Shown: positions 1 through 8,724 of the stretch, piece after piece
How the letters are laid out: every line of letters begins with the position of its first letter
Position numbering within the stretch: the stretch's first letter is position 1
Notes under the pieces: model-generated
What the model was told of the DNA's origin: nothing
Seen by the model: the letters and a program-made list of their open reading frames with translations, nothing else
The model's database searches: none
NCBI GenBank assembly: GCA_050953085.1
Contig: JBMNLX010000001.1
Location: 186,001 to 250,000 of the forward strand
Direction: 5' to 3'
Origin: UBA3946 sp002385755
GTDB taxonomy: Bacteria; Bacillota_I; Bacilli_A; ML615J-28; CAG-698
DNA length: 64,000 nucleotides
Made by a program: the position numbers and the translations under genes

Positions 1-2538
1 CATGATCAAAACGCTCTCGTCAAGATGACGCCATATCTCTTCCTCCGGTTTCAAACCGCTAATATTATATAAAATCTCATAAGACGGTTCTTCTCTTCCC
101 GTTTTCAGCGGCTGGTAAAGCAACTCGACTTTCCCGCGCTTCAATTGCTCGCCAACGCAAACATTTACCGCTTTCTTTTTTAAGTATTTGCGTCTGATCT
201 CGTCGGTATATGTTTGATACCGGTCGCCCTCGCGCAAGCACAGTTCGGTTAAAACCAATACTTCCGCGGCGTTGTAGGTATCCTTGGGATAACGAATAAC
301 GCCGGCGCGGGCGACGAGGGTGACAACCTCTTCATCGATTACGAAGCCTGAAGTCAAGAGATCAAGCGTCGACTTAAGCGCTTTTTCGATTTCTTTTTGA
401 TCATCGCCTTCGATAATAATCAAAAAACTCTCGTCGGCAAGATAATAAACCGAACCCGAAACCTGCATCAAAATATCGCCGACATACGCTATTATTTTAT
501 CTTTTAATTGATAATCGTATTCATCAAGATTATAAATTCCGACGCGCGCGAAAGTGTATTTAAGGTCCTCGCTCGCCGCTTTCCGTAATACTTGTTCCAA
601 AAGCTCGTGAATCTTTTCCTCCGGATAACGGTAAGAAGCGCGCTCGGCGGCGATAAGCGAGATAATGCCGACATAAAAGCGGATTACGCCGTCCTTGGCG
701 ATATAGGGAACCGCTTTTTCCATTACCAGGCGGGTCTCGCCGCGCGCCCGCACGCGATATTCGCTGCGGTAGGGCTCGCCTTCTTGTAAAAATCCGGCGA
801 CGTTATCGTAAATGACCCGATCCTCGGGGACGATTAACCGCTGGTAATCGCGGCGGGTAATAACCCGGTCGCCGACGTCAAGAAACGCTGCGAGTTTCTC
901 GCTTAAGATGATTTTATCGCTGTCCGGTTTGTAATAGAAATATCCCTCGCTCAAGTTCTCCTGGAAAAAACCCGTCAACTGTTTCCGGCCGCGGATGTTT
1001 TCCTCGTAATGCAGGGTAATCAATTTTCTTTCCAGAAGTTTGCCGGCGATTTTTAAATTAGCGAGCGCGTCAACTTCGCTCAAAGCGCTTGTATAGGAAA
1101 CAAACACCGCGCCGCCGATAATGTCTTTTTCAAGATTAATCGGGATAGCGACCAGAGCCCGGGCATTTCCCTCAACATAAGGGGCGCCGGTTATCAAGTC
1201 CTTAACCGGCATCGGCGCCTCGCCGAAGTCGATGACAATCTCGTGGTTCGAGGAAATCATCATTTCGACGATCGTTCCCTCGAGCTCGTTATAGGAATAG
1301 TCGCGCTCATAGAGGCGCTTCTTTTTATAATGATAGACGACGACCTGGTCATAAGCGTCGGTTAATTCAGGGATAACGTCGAACTCGCCCGAGGCGAGCA
1401 TCACGTATAAAGCCTCGTCGAAATCAATCACGGTTTCAAGATTCTTTGAAAATTCAAGCAGGGAATCGTGAATGTTGTCGTTTAAAAGCGCAATATTGAC
1501 GATATTGAGCGTCTTCTCTATTTTCGCAACCGTCGCTTTCAGTTTATTGGCGATCTCAATGTTTTTATCGTCCTCGATCGACTCGCTTAAAATGTTCTCG
1601 TCGATTTTTTCAATCTCCGCTTCCAGCACGTCGATCGCCTGCAGCAGCTGTCTTAAATCCTCGCGGAAATTCTTGTTTTTCAGGACATAAATTTTCAAAT
1701 AATTCTTATAAAAATCTTTCTTTACGTATAAATTCTCCGAGGATTCGATTTCCTTGATATACTTTTGGCTCACGCGAAAAGCCTCGTCGTAAAGATCCAT
1801 TTCGATTAGCAAAGCGATATATTCGTTAGCGATGCCCAAATAATTTTCGCTGATGGCGTGAATGTTCTTAAAAATCCCCTGGAAAGACTGGCGGGCGAGC
1901 TTATAGTTTTTTTCCAGGATATGTAGTTTAGCGTTTAAATACTCGCAATAAACAATCCCTTCCTCGTCTTCCAGCTTGTAAACGAGGGAAATACACTCGT
2001 TAAGAGTCTCCTTCGCCTCGTTGACCTGGGCTTGGTCGATATAAAGCTTGGTAAGGTTGCTTAAGGCGAGACTGCGGGTGTTGTCGTCGGGATAATTATT
2101 CAAAACCGCCTTTAAATGCAGGAGCGCCTTGTCTTTTTGATTAAGCTCGGCGTAAATGTAGGCCATCTCCAAGTACCAGCGATTTACTTCGTCGACGTTT
2201 TCCAAATCAAGAGCGTTGCGCTTCATAAACGCGTAGCGGTAGGCGCTTTTATAATTGCGTTTATGAATGAAAATATAAATAATCCGGTCCAAAAGCGAGA
2301 TGTATATTTTTTGAAACACGACGTTGTCGATGTTGTTGAGCGCTTTTAGGGCCGTGTTTAATGCGTCGTCCCAAAGATTTTCGTTAATATAAATGTCGGT
2401 AATCAGAATATCGCAAAGATAAAGATATTCCTGATTCATCTCCTGCCGGCATCTGCTCTTAAGCTCCATGATCTCGGAAAAATCGGCCAAGGCGAGAGAA
2501 CGGGCGACTAATTCCTTGTACTTTTCTCTAATGCTCAT
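1..2538 (-). CDS. TPR-GAF-PAS protein with degenerate GGDEF and EAL domains (partial, 3' end off left edge)
   Basis: An open frame of 846 codons starts with ATG at 2538 and runs off the left edge. Roughly the first 330 residues are helical TPR-like repeats rich in Tyr/Leu. A GAF-like domain follows at about 345-500, then a PAS-like domain at about 515-625. The GGDEF-type region near residue 700 reads LADESF where the family has GGDEF, so diguanylate cyclase activity is unlikely. The last visible part resembles an EAL start (LLYQPL, then YEILYNI). Family knowledge suggests c-di-GMP-type sensing or a regulatory scaffold; that role is inference. No transmembrane segment is seen, so it is probably cytoplasmic. 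It is read from its own promoter, downstream of the dtd terminator. Confidence 0.8.
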   Translation of the reverse strand, partial: MSIREKYKELVARSLALADFSEIMELKSRCRQEMNQEYLYLCDILITDIYINENLWDDALNTALKALNNIDNVVFQKIYISLLDRIIYIFIHKRNYKSAYRYAFMKRNALDLENVDEVNRWYLEMAYIYAELNQKDKALLHLKAVLNNYPDDNTRSLALSNLTKLYIDQAQVNEAKETLNECISLVYKLEDEEGIVYCEYLNAKLHILEKNYKLARQSFQGIFKNIHAISENYLGIANEYIALLIEMDLYDEAFRVSQKYIKEIESSENLYVKKDFYKNYLKIYVLKNKNFREDLRQLLQAIDVLEAEIEKIDENILSESIEDDKNIEIANKLKATVAKIEKTLNIVNIALLNDNIHDSLLEFSKNLETVIDFDEALYVMLASGEFDVIPELTDAYDQVVVYHYKKKRLYERDYSYNELEGTIVEMMISSNHEIVIDFGEAPMPVKDLITGAPYVEGNARALVAIPINLEKDIIGGAVFVSYTSALSEVDALANLKIAGKLLERKLITLHYEENIRGRKQLTGFFQENLSEGYFYYKPDSDKIILSEKLAAFLDVGDRVITRRDYQRLIVPEDRVIYDNVAGFLQEGEPYRSEYRVRARGETRLVMEKAVPYIAKDGVIRFYVGIISLIAAERASYRYPEEKIHELLEQVLRKAASEDLKYTFARVGIYNLDEYDYQLKDKIIAYVGDILMQVSGSVYYLADESFLIIIEGDDQKEIEKALKSTLDLLTSGFVIDEEVVTLVARAGVIRYPKDTYNAAEVLVLTELCLREGDRYQTYTDEIRRKYLKKKAVNVCVGEQLKRGKVELLYQPLKTGREEPSYEILYNISGLKPEEEIWRHLDESVLIM

Positions 2539-2575
2539 ATCCCAAAGATCCCTTTCGCTAGTCTTATATATTTTA

Positions 2576-2604
2576 ATTATAACACAAAAAAAAGGTAAAG
2601 TTAA
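2576..2604 (-). promoter_or_regulatory. Sigma-A type promoter of the TPR-GAF-PAS gene
   Basis: On the minus strand a TTAACT -35 (2599-2604) and a perfect TATAAT -10 (2576-2581) are separated by 17 bases. They lie about 40 bases upstream of the ATG at 2538. Confidence 0.7.
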
Positions 2605-2671
2605 TGTTTTTTTACTAAAAACGGCGGAAAAGACGCTGAAACGACGGGATTAGCGAGGACGCTCCCGCAAA

Positions 2672-2697
2672 TAAAAAAAGGAAACGTCGCCGTTTCC
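2672..2697 (-). terminator. Rho-independent terminator after dtd
   Basis: On the minus strand a 7-bp stem (GGAAACG / CGTTTCC, 4-base loop) is followed by seven T. It begins right after the dtd stop codon and closes the relA-dtd unit. Confidence 0.85.
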
Positions 2698-2698
2698 G

Positions 2699-3136
2699 TT
2701 AAAATTCCAAGATAATCGTCACCGGCCCGTCGTTTACGAGCTCGATATCCATATGCGCGCCAAAAACTCCCGTCTCGACCCTCAAGCCTTCGCCGGCGAG
2801 AACGGCGTTAAAGCGGTGGTAAAGCTTTTCCGCCGCGGCGGGGTTGAGGCTTTTTGTAAAAGAAGGCCGGTTTCCGGCGGTGGTGTCGGCGTATAAGGTA
2901 AACTGCGGGATCGAAAGAATCGCCCCGTTTTTGGCGCTAATATTCAAGTTCATCTTTCCGGCGTCATCGGGAAAAACGCGGAGGTTGGCGATTTTTTTCG
3001 CCATCTTCGCGAGCGCGTTATCATCGTCGCCCTCGGTAAAACCGACCAGAGCGAGAAAGCCTAAGCCTACTTCTCCCGTGACGCGACCCGCGACCTCGCA
3101 TTTTGCTCTTGACACGCGCTGTAACACGACTCTCAT
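2699..3136 (-). CDS. dtd: D-aminoacyl-tRNA deacylase
   Basis: 145 residues, the normal length for DTD. It frees tRNA from wrongly attached D-amino acids and glycine in the cytoplasm. The start MRVVLQRVSRAKCEV and the mid-region SIPQFTLYADT are the family signatures; SQFTL is usual, and here it reads PQFTL. The C-terminal NDGPVTIILEF is also typical. Its ATG overlaps the relA stop by four bases (ATGA), so the two are translationally coupled. The relA-dtd pair is conserved in many Bacillota. Confidence 0.95.
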   Translation of the reverse strand: MRVVLQRVSRAKCEVAGRVTGEVGLGFLALVGFTEGDDDNALAKMAKKIANLRVFPDDAGKMNLNISAKNGAILSIPQFTLYADTTAGNRPSFTKSLNPAAAEKLYHRFNAVLAGEGLRVETGVFGAHMDIELVNDGPVTIILEF

Positions 3137-5325
3137 TTAATCACCCTTTCGATGGAATACACGTCGGATATTTTTTGCACGTTGACGATCGCGTTGTGTA
3201 AGACGTCGACGTTGGGCACGAGAAGCTTTACTTTCGTCAGCAGATCGCCGTCCCGGTTTTTAGCCGAGGAAATCGCCTTGATCGTCAAGTTAAAACTATT
3301 TAAAGTATTAATAAATTCCGCGACAATATTTTTCCTATCAAATGAAAGAATATAAACGAGCGACTCGAACGGTTTCTTCGAGAAATCCATATCCCAGATG
3401 ACTTCGATAAAGCGTTCTTTTTTGGCGCTGCGGACATTATGGCATTCCAAGCGGTGGACGACGATGCCGTGGCCTTTGCTTACGTAACCGACGATGTCGT
3501 CTCCCAATACCGGCGAGCAACAGGAAGCGAGTTTTATCTGGGCGCGGTCGACGCCGCTAACGATAACGCCCCATTCGTTGGCCGTTCTTTTCGCGGCCGC
3601 CGTTGACTCCTCCTCGCGGTAATGCCTGAGCAGGGCTTCCTCGTCAAGCTTTTCCGGCTTGCCGTATAAACGGTGAGCGGCCGCCTTGGCGGAGATCGTT
3701 CCTTTGCCGATCTCGACATACAAATCCTCGCCGCTGTTTATTCCGTACTTCGAGAAAAGCGCGGATACCGCCTTATCGTCAAGTTTCAGGATCGCGTAGT
3801 TTTCGGCTTTGCAGGTGCGCTCGAAATCTTCCTTTCCCTTGGCAATCAGCATCTCGCGGCGCTTCTTGTTAAGGACGGAAGTGATCTTGTGTTTCGCGTG
3901 ATTGGTCTTGACGATTTTAAGCCATGACTCGCTCGGACCGTCAAAATTCTTCGACGTCTTAATCTCGACGACGTCCCCGGTTTTAAGTTTATATGTCAAT
4001 GGCACGATCTTTCCGTTAACGATCGCCCCGACGGTATGATTCCCGATTTCGGTATGGATCCGGTAGGCGAAGTCAAGCGGGGTCGAGCCGTTGGGAAAAT
4101 CAAGGACGTCGCCTTTCGGCGTGAAGACGTACACGTTGGCGCTGAATATATCGTCGCGGATGTTGTCGAGCGGGTCAAAATCCTCCGACTCGCCGATCTC
4201 GGCGTAGGAAAGGAGTTCTTTGTACCAGCGCAGTTTCGCCACGATCTCGAGCTGTTCCTTCTCGGGCGAATAGGCTTTGTTCTCTTCTTTGTACGCCCAG
4301 TGGGCGGCGATACCGTATTCCGCGATCTCATCCATCTCGTAAGTGCGGATTTGGATCTCGTAGATCTTGCCGTTAATGCCGACGACCGTCGTGTGCAACG
4401 ATTGATAAAGATTTGGCTTCGGCGTCGCGATATAGTCCTTAAACCTTAGCGGGAGCGGCGCCCATTCGCCGTGGATCAGGCCCAAAACATGATAGCAGTC
4501 CTCGATCGTATCGACTAAAATCCGCAAAGCCATCAAATCATAAATCTGATCGAATTCCAAGTCTTTCTGGCGCATTTTTTTACTAACGCTAAAAATATTT
4601 TTAAGTCGGCCGGTAATCTCGTAGTTTTTGATCCCGTTATGGCTTAAGATATCCTCGATCCGGTGTTGCATCCGGCTGATGTCTTCCTCGCGAATCGCTT
4701 TTTGACTCGTGATTAAAGTCAGGACGCGCTCGTATTCTTCCGGGTCCAGGTATTTAAAACTGATGTCCTCAAGCTCCGCCTTAATCTTATACATACCGAG
4801 ACGATGCGCGAGCGGCGCGTAAAGATCCATCGTCTCTTTGGCGATTTTTATTTGCTTTTCCGGCGTTTGGAATTCCAACGTCCGCATATTATGCACGCGG
4901 TCGATGAGTTTAACCAAAACGACGCGGATGTCCTTGGCCATCGCCAAAAGTATTTTCTGGTGGGTTCGGGCGAGCGCTTTTTCCTTCGTCATGTACTTCA
5001 GCTGGCCGATTTTCGTAACCCCTTCGACGATGTTTACGACATCCGTCCCAAATCTTTCCGTTAATTCCTTGCGCGAAGTGTCGGTATCCTCGAGAACGTC
5101 GTGAAGGAGCCCGGCAACGATTGTCGTCGGCGAAACCCGCAGTTCCGCGAGCATATAAGCGACTTCCAGAGGATGCTGGATGTACGGGTCCCGGGATTTC
5201 CGGAATTGGCCTTCATGCCGGGCCTTCGCGTATTCATAGGCGGCGCGAATGGCTTCGATGTTATTCGGGTTCTTCAAGTATTCCCCGGCTTTCGCGACCA
5301 GGTCTTCGATTGTTTTCTTCGCCAT
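3133..5325 (-). CDS. relA: Bifunctional (p)ppGpp synthetase/hydrolase RelA/SpoT
   Basis: About 730 residues, full length for a long RSH protein. Domains in order: HD hydrolase with the LLHDVLEDT motif near residue 77, RelA/SpoT synthetase (YQSLHTTVVG near 315), TGS domain (VYVFTPKGDVLDFPNGST near 400), and a C-terminal ACT domain. The intact HD motif indicates that it can also degrade (p)ppGpp. It controls the stringent response. An upstream ATG at 5331 is possible, but the ATG at 5325 has AAAGG six bases ahead and is preferred. The gene is followed by dtd with a 4-bp overlap, and apt lies 70 bases upstream in the same direction, an arrangement also found in B. subtilis. Confidence 0.96.
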   Translation of the reverse strand: MAKKTIEDLVAKAGEYLKNPNNIEAIRAAYEYAKARHEGQFRKSRDPYIQHPLEVAYMLAELRVSPTTIVAGLLHDVLEDTDTSRKELTERFGTDVVNIVEGVTKIGQLKYMTKEKALARTHQKILLAMAKDIRVVLVKLIDRVHNMRTLEFQTPEKQIKIAKETMDLYAPLAHRLGMYKIKAELEDISFKYLDPEEYERVLTLITSQKAIREEDISRMQHRIEDILSHNGIKNYEITGRLKNIFSVSKKMRQKDLEFDQIYDLMALRILVDTIEDCYHVLGLIHGEWAPLPLRFKDYIATPKPNLYQSLHTTVVGINGKIYEIQIRTYEMDEIAEYGIAAHWAYKEENKAYSPEKEQLEIVAKLRWYKELLSYAEIGESEDFDPLDNIRDDIFSANVYVFTPKGDVLDFPNGSTPLDFAYRIHTEIGNHTVGAIVNGKIVPLTYKLKTGDVVEIKTSKNFDGPSESWLKIVKTNHAKHKITSVLNKKRREMLIAKGKEDFERTCKAENYAILKLDDKAVSALFSKYGINSGEDLYVEIGKGTISAKAAAHRLYGKPEKLDEEALLRHYREEESTAAAKRTANEWGVIVSGVDRAQIKLASCCSPVLGDDIVGYVSKGHGIVVHRLECHNVRSAKKERFIEVIWDMDFSKKPFESLVYILSFDRKNIVAEFINTLNSFNLTIKAISSAKNRDGDLLTKVKLLVPNVDVLHNAIVNVQKISDVYSIERVIK

Positions 5326-5396
5326 ATGCATCCTTTGGCTGATGCCGATCTCCTTTCCTGAAAAATTTTTATAAACATCGCGCTAACGATTAATAA

Positions 5397-5909
5397 TTAA
5401 TAAGTTATCAAGGTCTTAATCCGGTAACCCTCGAGAAGGTCGCGGCCGCGCAGATCGCTAAGTTCGATTAAAAAGCCCAAACCGACGACGACGCCCCCGA
5501 GTTTCTCGACGAGATCGATCGTCGCTTTGACCGTGCCTCCGGTCGCGAGCAGATCGTCGATAACGAGAACTTTTTGCCCGGGCTTGATCGCGTCCTTATG
5601 AACGCACAGGGTGTTCTCGCCGTATTCGAGCTGGTAGGAAACGGCGATCGTCTCCCGAGGCAATTTATTGGGTTTCCGGACGGGAACAAAACCGATCCCC
5701 AAACGATAAGCGATCGGGCAGCCGAAAATAAAGCCGCGCGATTCCGGCCCGACGATTATTTCGGCGCCGATCTCGACCGCGAAATCTTTCAGTTCTTCAC
5801 AGGCCGCCTGAAAAGCAACCCCGTTCCCCATCAGCGGCGTAATATCGCGAAAAAGGATGCCCTCGACCGGGAAGTCGGGTACCGATGCGATATACTTTTT
5901 GTAATCCAT
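5397..5909 (-). CDS. apt: Adenine phosphoribosyltransferase
   Basis: 170 residues from an ATG preceded by AAGGAG, matching the usual length of about 170. It makes AMP from adenine and PRPP (purine salvage). The start MDYKKYIASVPDFPVEGILFR, split over the first 20 residues, and the PRPP-binding loop VLVIDDLLATGGT are diagnostic, and the GPESRGFIFG segment also fits. A longer upstream frame exists but includes the promoter, so the shorter start is chosen. It precedes relA as in B. subtilis. Confidence 0.95.
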   Translation of the reverse strand: MDYKKYIASVPDFPVEGILFRDITPLMGNGVAFQAACEELKDFAVEIGAEIIVGPESRGFIFGCPIAYRLGIGFVPVRKPNKLPRETIAVSYQLEYGENTLCVHKDAIKPGQKVLVIDDLLATGGTVKATIDLVEKLGGVVVGLGFLIELSDLRGRDLLEGYRIKTLITY

Positions 5910-5937
5910 ATCTTTCATCTCCTTATTGATATTTAAT

Positions 5938-5966
5938 ATTATATCAAAAAAATCGACAAATGTGTA
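5938..5966 (-). promoter_or_regulatory. Sigma-A type promoter of apt
   Basis: A perfect TATAAT -10 (5938-5943) and a weak TACACA -35 (5961-5966), 17 bases apart, lie about 30 bases upstream of the apt ATG on the minus strand. Confidence 0.55.
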
Positions 5967-6059
5967 GCAAAATTTGCTTTTTCGCGGCGGGAAGAAAAAT
6001 AAATTGATAATAATCATATTTTTCGCCCGCCTTCATAGATTTTAACGACGGGGGCAGTT

Positions 6060-7529
6060 ATGAAGGACGGGATTGTAAAAAACACGATAATACTAATCGC
6101 GACGAGCATGATCATCCGCGTCTTAAGTCTCGTTAACCGGATCGTTCTCACCCGCCTACTCGGGGAGGAGGGGATCGCGTTATACGTTATCACCCTCCCC
6201 TCGCTCGGTCTTTTCATGACTTTCGCGGGCTTTTCCCTAAACATCGCGGTAAGCAAGGTAATCGCGGAAAACGCCGTCACCGGCAGACACTCGGAGAAAA
6301 AGATCCTCTCGGTCGCGGTCGCGATTGGCCTCGCGGTCTCGGCGGCGACGATCCTGCTCGCGCTCGCGATTCTAAAGCCTCTCATCGTTTACGGTCTGAA
6401 ACAGGAAAACGCCTTTTTTCCGCTTCTGGCGTCCGTCTTTTTTCTTCCTCTGATCGCTTTAAACAATGTCTTCCGCGGTTATTTTAACGGGAAAAACCGA
6501 ATGGCGACGAGCGCTTACGCGACTCTCGTCGAGCAGGTAAGCCGGATCGCCTGCGCTTTCCTCCTTTTGTATCTTTTCTTATCCCGCGGCCTGATTATCG
6601 CCGTGACGCTCGCGGTGCTTGCGATGGGGGGAGGAGAGATTGTTTCGCTCGCGTTTATTCTTTGGAAAATGCGGAAGGAAAGACCGCGCCCGAACGCGTC
6701 GACCGCCCCGCCAACGAACGCGCTTCTGAAAGTCGCGATTCCGACCACCGCCTCGCGCCTGGTCGGAACCTTTACATACTTTTTAGAGCCGATTGTCTAT
6801 ACCGCCGCGTTGACTTTGGTCGGCCTCGGACCCGGGGAGATCCTCCGCCGCTACAGCGCGATCACCGCCTACGGCATCCCCCTCATTACCCTTTGCTCGT
6901 TCGTCTCGACCTCGATCGCGACCGTCGTTATCCCGAGCATCTCAAAAAGCCGCGCTCTCGGGAACGACCGGATGGTAAATTACTATATAAAAAAGTCCTG
7001 CCTTCTCTCCCTCGTCCCGGGAATCTTAATCAGCGTTCTCATAACCGCCTACGGGCGCGATTATATGCTTTTGATTTACGGGACGGAAACGGGAAGCGTT
7101 TATGCGGAAAAACTCGGGGGGCTTTTTATCCTCTTTTATCTTCACGCCCCGCTCGCCGCCGTGATGCAGGCCGTCGGCCGGTCGCGGGTCCTGTTCCGGG
7201 TTTCGCTCATAACAAGCGTCATTAAGCTCGGGCTTATTTTCGGGCTCGCTTTTATCCCCCGCGTCGCCCACGATTCCTTAATCGCCGCGCTTCTCGTCAA
7301 TACTTACCTCTCAACCGCCTGGATCTACTTCTATTTGAAAAACAACTTCAAATTCAGGTTTTCCTTCGCGGAGATTCTGAACGTTTTGATTTTGACCGCG
7401 CTCACGATTTCAACCCACATTATATTAAAAGCAGGCTTTTCCAATTACCTGCTTAATACCGTCTTGCTTGCGCTTATGTTTTTCATCTACTGTAAAGCGT
7501 TAAAAATTACACGTTTCGATTATAAATAG
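6060..7529 (+). CDS. SpoVB/MurJ-like oligosaccharide-lipid flippase (MATE/MOP superfamily)
   Basis: 489 residues with about 12-14 hydrophobic segments along the whole length, so an integral membrane protein. The N-terminus (KNTIILIATSMIIRVLSLVNRI ... LLGEEGIALYVITLP) follows the pattern of the SpoVB / polysaccharide-biosynthesis exporter family, which flips lipid-linked sugars such as peptidoglycan precursors. In a sporulating organism a spoVB role (cortex synthesis) is likely, but MurJ-type paralogues cannot be excluded by eye. It is transcribed divergently from apt. Its last 30 bases overlap the 3' end of the convergent YetF-like gene. Confidence 0.85.
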   Translation: MKDGIVKNTIILIATSMIIRVLSLVNRIVLTRLLGEEGIALYVITLPSLGLFMTFAGFSLNIAVSKVIAENAVTGRHSEKKILSVAVAIGLAVSAATILLALAILKPLIVYGLKQENAFFPLLASVFFLPLIALNNVFRGYFNGKNRMATSAYATLVEQVSRIACAFLLLYLFLSRGLIIAVTLAVLAMGGGEIVSLAFILWKMRKERPRPNASTAPPTNALLKVAIPTTASRLVGTFTYFLEPIVYTAALTLVGLGPGEILRRYSAITAYGIPLITLCSFVSTSIATVVIPSISKSRALGNDRMVNYYIKKSCLLSLVPGILISVLITAYGRDYMLLIYGTETGSVYAEKLGGLFILFYLHAPLAAVMQAVGRSRVLFRVSLITSVIKLGLIFGLAFIPRVAHDSLIAALLVNTYLSTAWIYFYLKNNFKFRFSFAEILNVLILTALTISTHIILKAGFSNYLLNTVLLALMFFIYCKALKITRFDYK

Positions 7530-8225
7530 CTTCTTGTTCTCGTAATTGGCGTAAAGGATTTCTTTTTCCGATTGATATCCTTTTTTCTTAATTTCCTTGC
7601 GCAGCCAATCCTCGCTCAAGTTAAGAAGCTTGAGATTGTCCTTATGGATCTTTCCGGAAACGATTAGCGGGAACGGGTAGATTTCTTCCGGCGCCGACGC
7701 CGCGTCGTACCCGCCGTCGGTTTTCCCGGTCGGGTTATGGGCCGTGGTCGTTTTTGTTTTCGGATCGCGCGAGGGAAAATCCTTGAATTTAAAAATGCTA
7801 ATCTCGCCGTTCGCCTCGAGGACGGCGTATTTTATTTCCGAAAGCGAGCGGATGTTTTTAATCCGCATCTGGACGATCAAATCGTCGACGTTGTACGACT
7901 GCTTCTTCATCTCCTTGACGTTAAGTTTCCCGTCGATCATAATAATTGATTCCTTGCCGTCGAAAAAGTCGCGAATCGGCTTCACCTTAAGCAGGATGAC
8001 CGCCAATATTTTTTGGATCACGCCCAAAAGCAGAATCGAAAGCAAGGTCATATAAAAGGGTACGGAGCCGTCCTCGGCGCCGATTACGGCGATATCGGCG
8101 ATGAGCAACACGACGACGAAGTCAAAAAGGCTCAATTGCCCGATCTCCCTTTTGCCCATGAATTTAAGCAAGAATAAAATGAAGAAATAAATCGCCAAAA
8201 CCTTAAGCAACAACATCCAGTCCAT
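7500..8225 (-). CDS. YetF-like DUF421 membrane protein
   Basis: 241 residues starting at ATG behind AAAGGAG. Three N-terminal membrane segments are followed by a soluble region with FFDGKESIIMIDGKLNVKEMKKQSYNVDDLI, which is the pattern of DUF421 (YetF/YrbG). In B. subtilis such proteins are linked to spore or germination membranes; the molecular role is not established. The C-terminal part carries a low-complexity insert (GKTDGGYDAASAPEE) before the conserved tail. The 3' end overlaps the flippase gene by 30 bases on the other strand. Confidence 0.85.
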   Translation of the reverse strand: MDWMLLLKVLAIYFFILFLLKFMGKREIGQLSLFDFVVVLLIADIAVIGAEDGSVPFYMTLLSILLLGVIQKILAVILLKVKPIRDFFDGKESIIMIDGKLNVKEMKKQSYNVDDLIVQMRIKNIRSLSEIKYAVLEANGEISIFKFKDFPSRDPKTKTTTAHNPTGKTDGGYDAASAPEEIYPFPLIVSGKIHKDNLKLLNLSEDWLRKEIKKKGYQSEKEILYANYENKKLFIIETCNF

Positions 8226-8289
8226 TGCCTTCCGCTCCTTTTGTTCTAAATAACGCGTTTTTTAAATATAATTTAGTGGTGAAATCAAC

Positions 8290-8676
8290 ATGAAAAGAAT
8301 AAAAAGAAAACTTTTTGTCTATCTTTGCTTCCTGTTTATTATTTCCATATTCAGCGGCGTTTATGCGTTGTTAATCTTTCTTGGGAAAGCCGACAGCCAA
8401 CTGGCCGCTTTTAACACCGTCACCTTTATTTTGGGCGTCGCCGCGTTTTTTATACTCGGCTTTCTCGCCGGCAACACCGCGCAAAAAAACGGTCTCCTGG
8501 AGGGCTTGATCGCCGCGCTCGTCGTTATTTTGATAACGCTCGCGCTTAACTTTTTCATCCAGGTGCCGTTCGTGGCGAAATCGTTCGTCAAAACGGCGAG
8601 TTTTCTTACGAGCTCGGCCTTGGGCGGGATCATCGGCGTCAATTTCCGTTCCGTTTTGCCGGTTAAGGAAGAATAG
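8290..8676 (+). CDS. YrzE-like small membrane protein (TIGR04086 type)
   Basis: 128 residues with four hydrophobic segments (about 9-29, 41-60, 73-95 and 100-118) and the glycine-rich ending SSALGGIIGVNFR, which fits the TIGR04086 / YrzE membrane family of Bacillota. The function is unknown. A TATAAT lies just upstream at 8268-8273, but no good -35 or ribosome-binding site is visible. rarA follows from its own promoter. Confidence 0.7.
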   Translation: MKRIKRKLFVYLCFLFIISIFSGVYALLIFLGKADSQLAAFNTVTFILGVAAFFILGFLAGNTAQKNGLLEGLIAALVVILITLALNFFIQVPFVAKSFVKTASFLTSSALGGIIGVNFRSVLPVKEE

Positions 8677-8678
8677 CA

Positions 8679-8707
8679 TTTACAAGCGCCTGCGGTTGTG
8701 ATAAAAT
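8679..8707 (+). promoter_or_regulatory. Sigma-A type promoter of rarA
   Basis: TTTACA (8679-8684) and TAAAAT (8702-8707) with a 17-base spacer, starting just after the preceding stop codon and ending 17 bases before the rarA ATG. Confidence 0.75.
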
Positions 8708-8724
8708 AAGACCTAGGTGATACG

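Noticed and set aside
1472..1690. Plus-strand ORFs opposite the GAF/PAS sensor gene
   Set aside because: They are antisense shadows of a long coding frame with recognisable domains; the same reasoning applies to the other antisense ORFs of the window.
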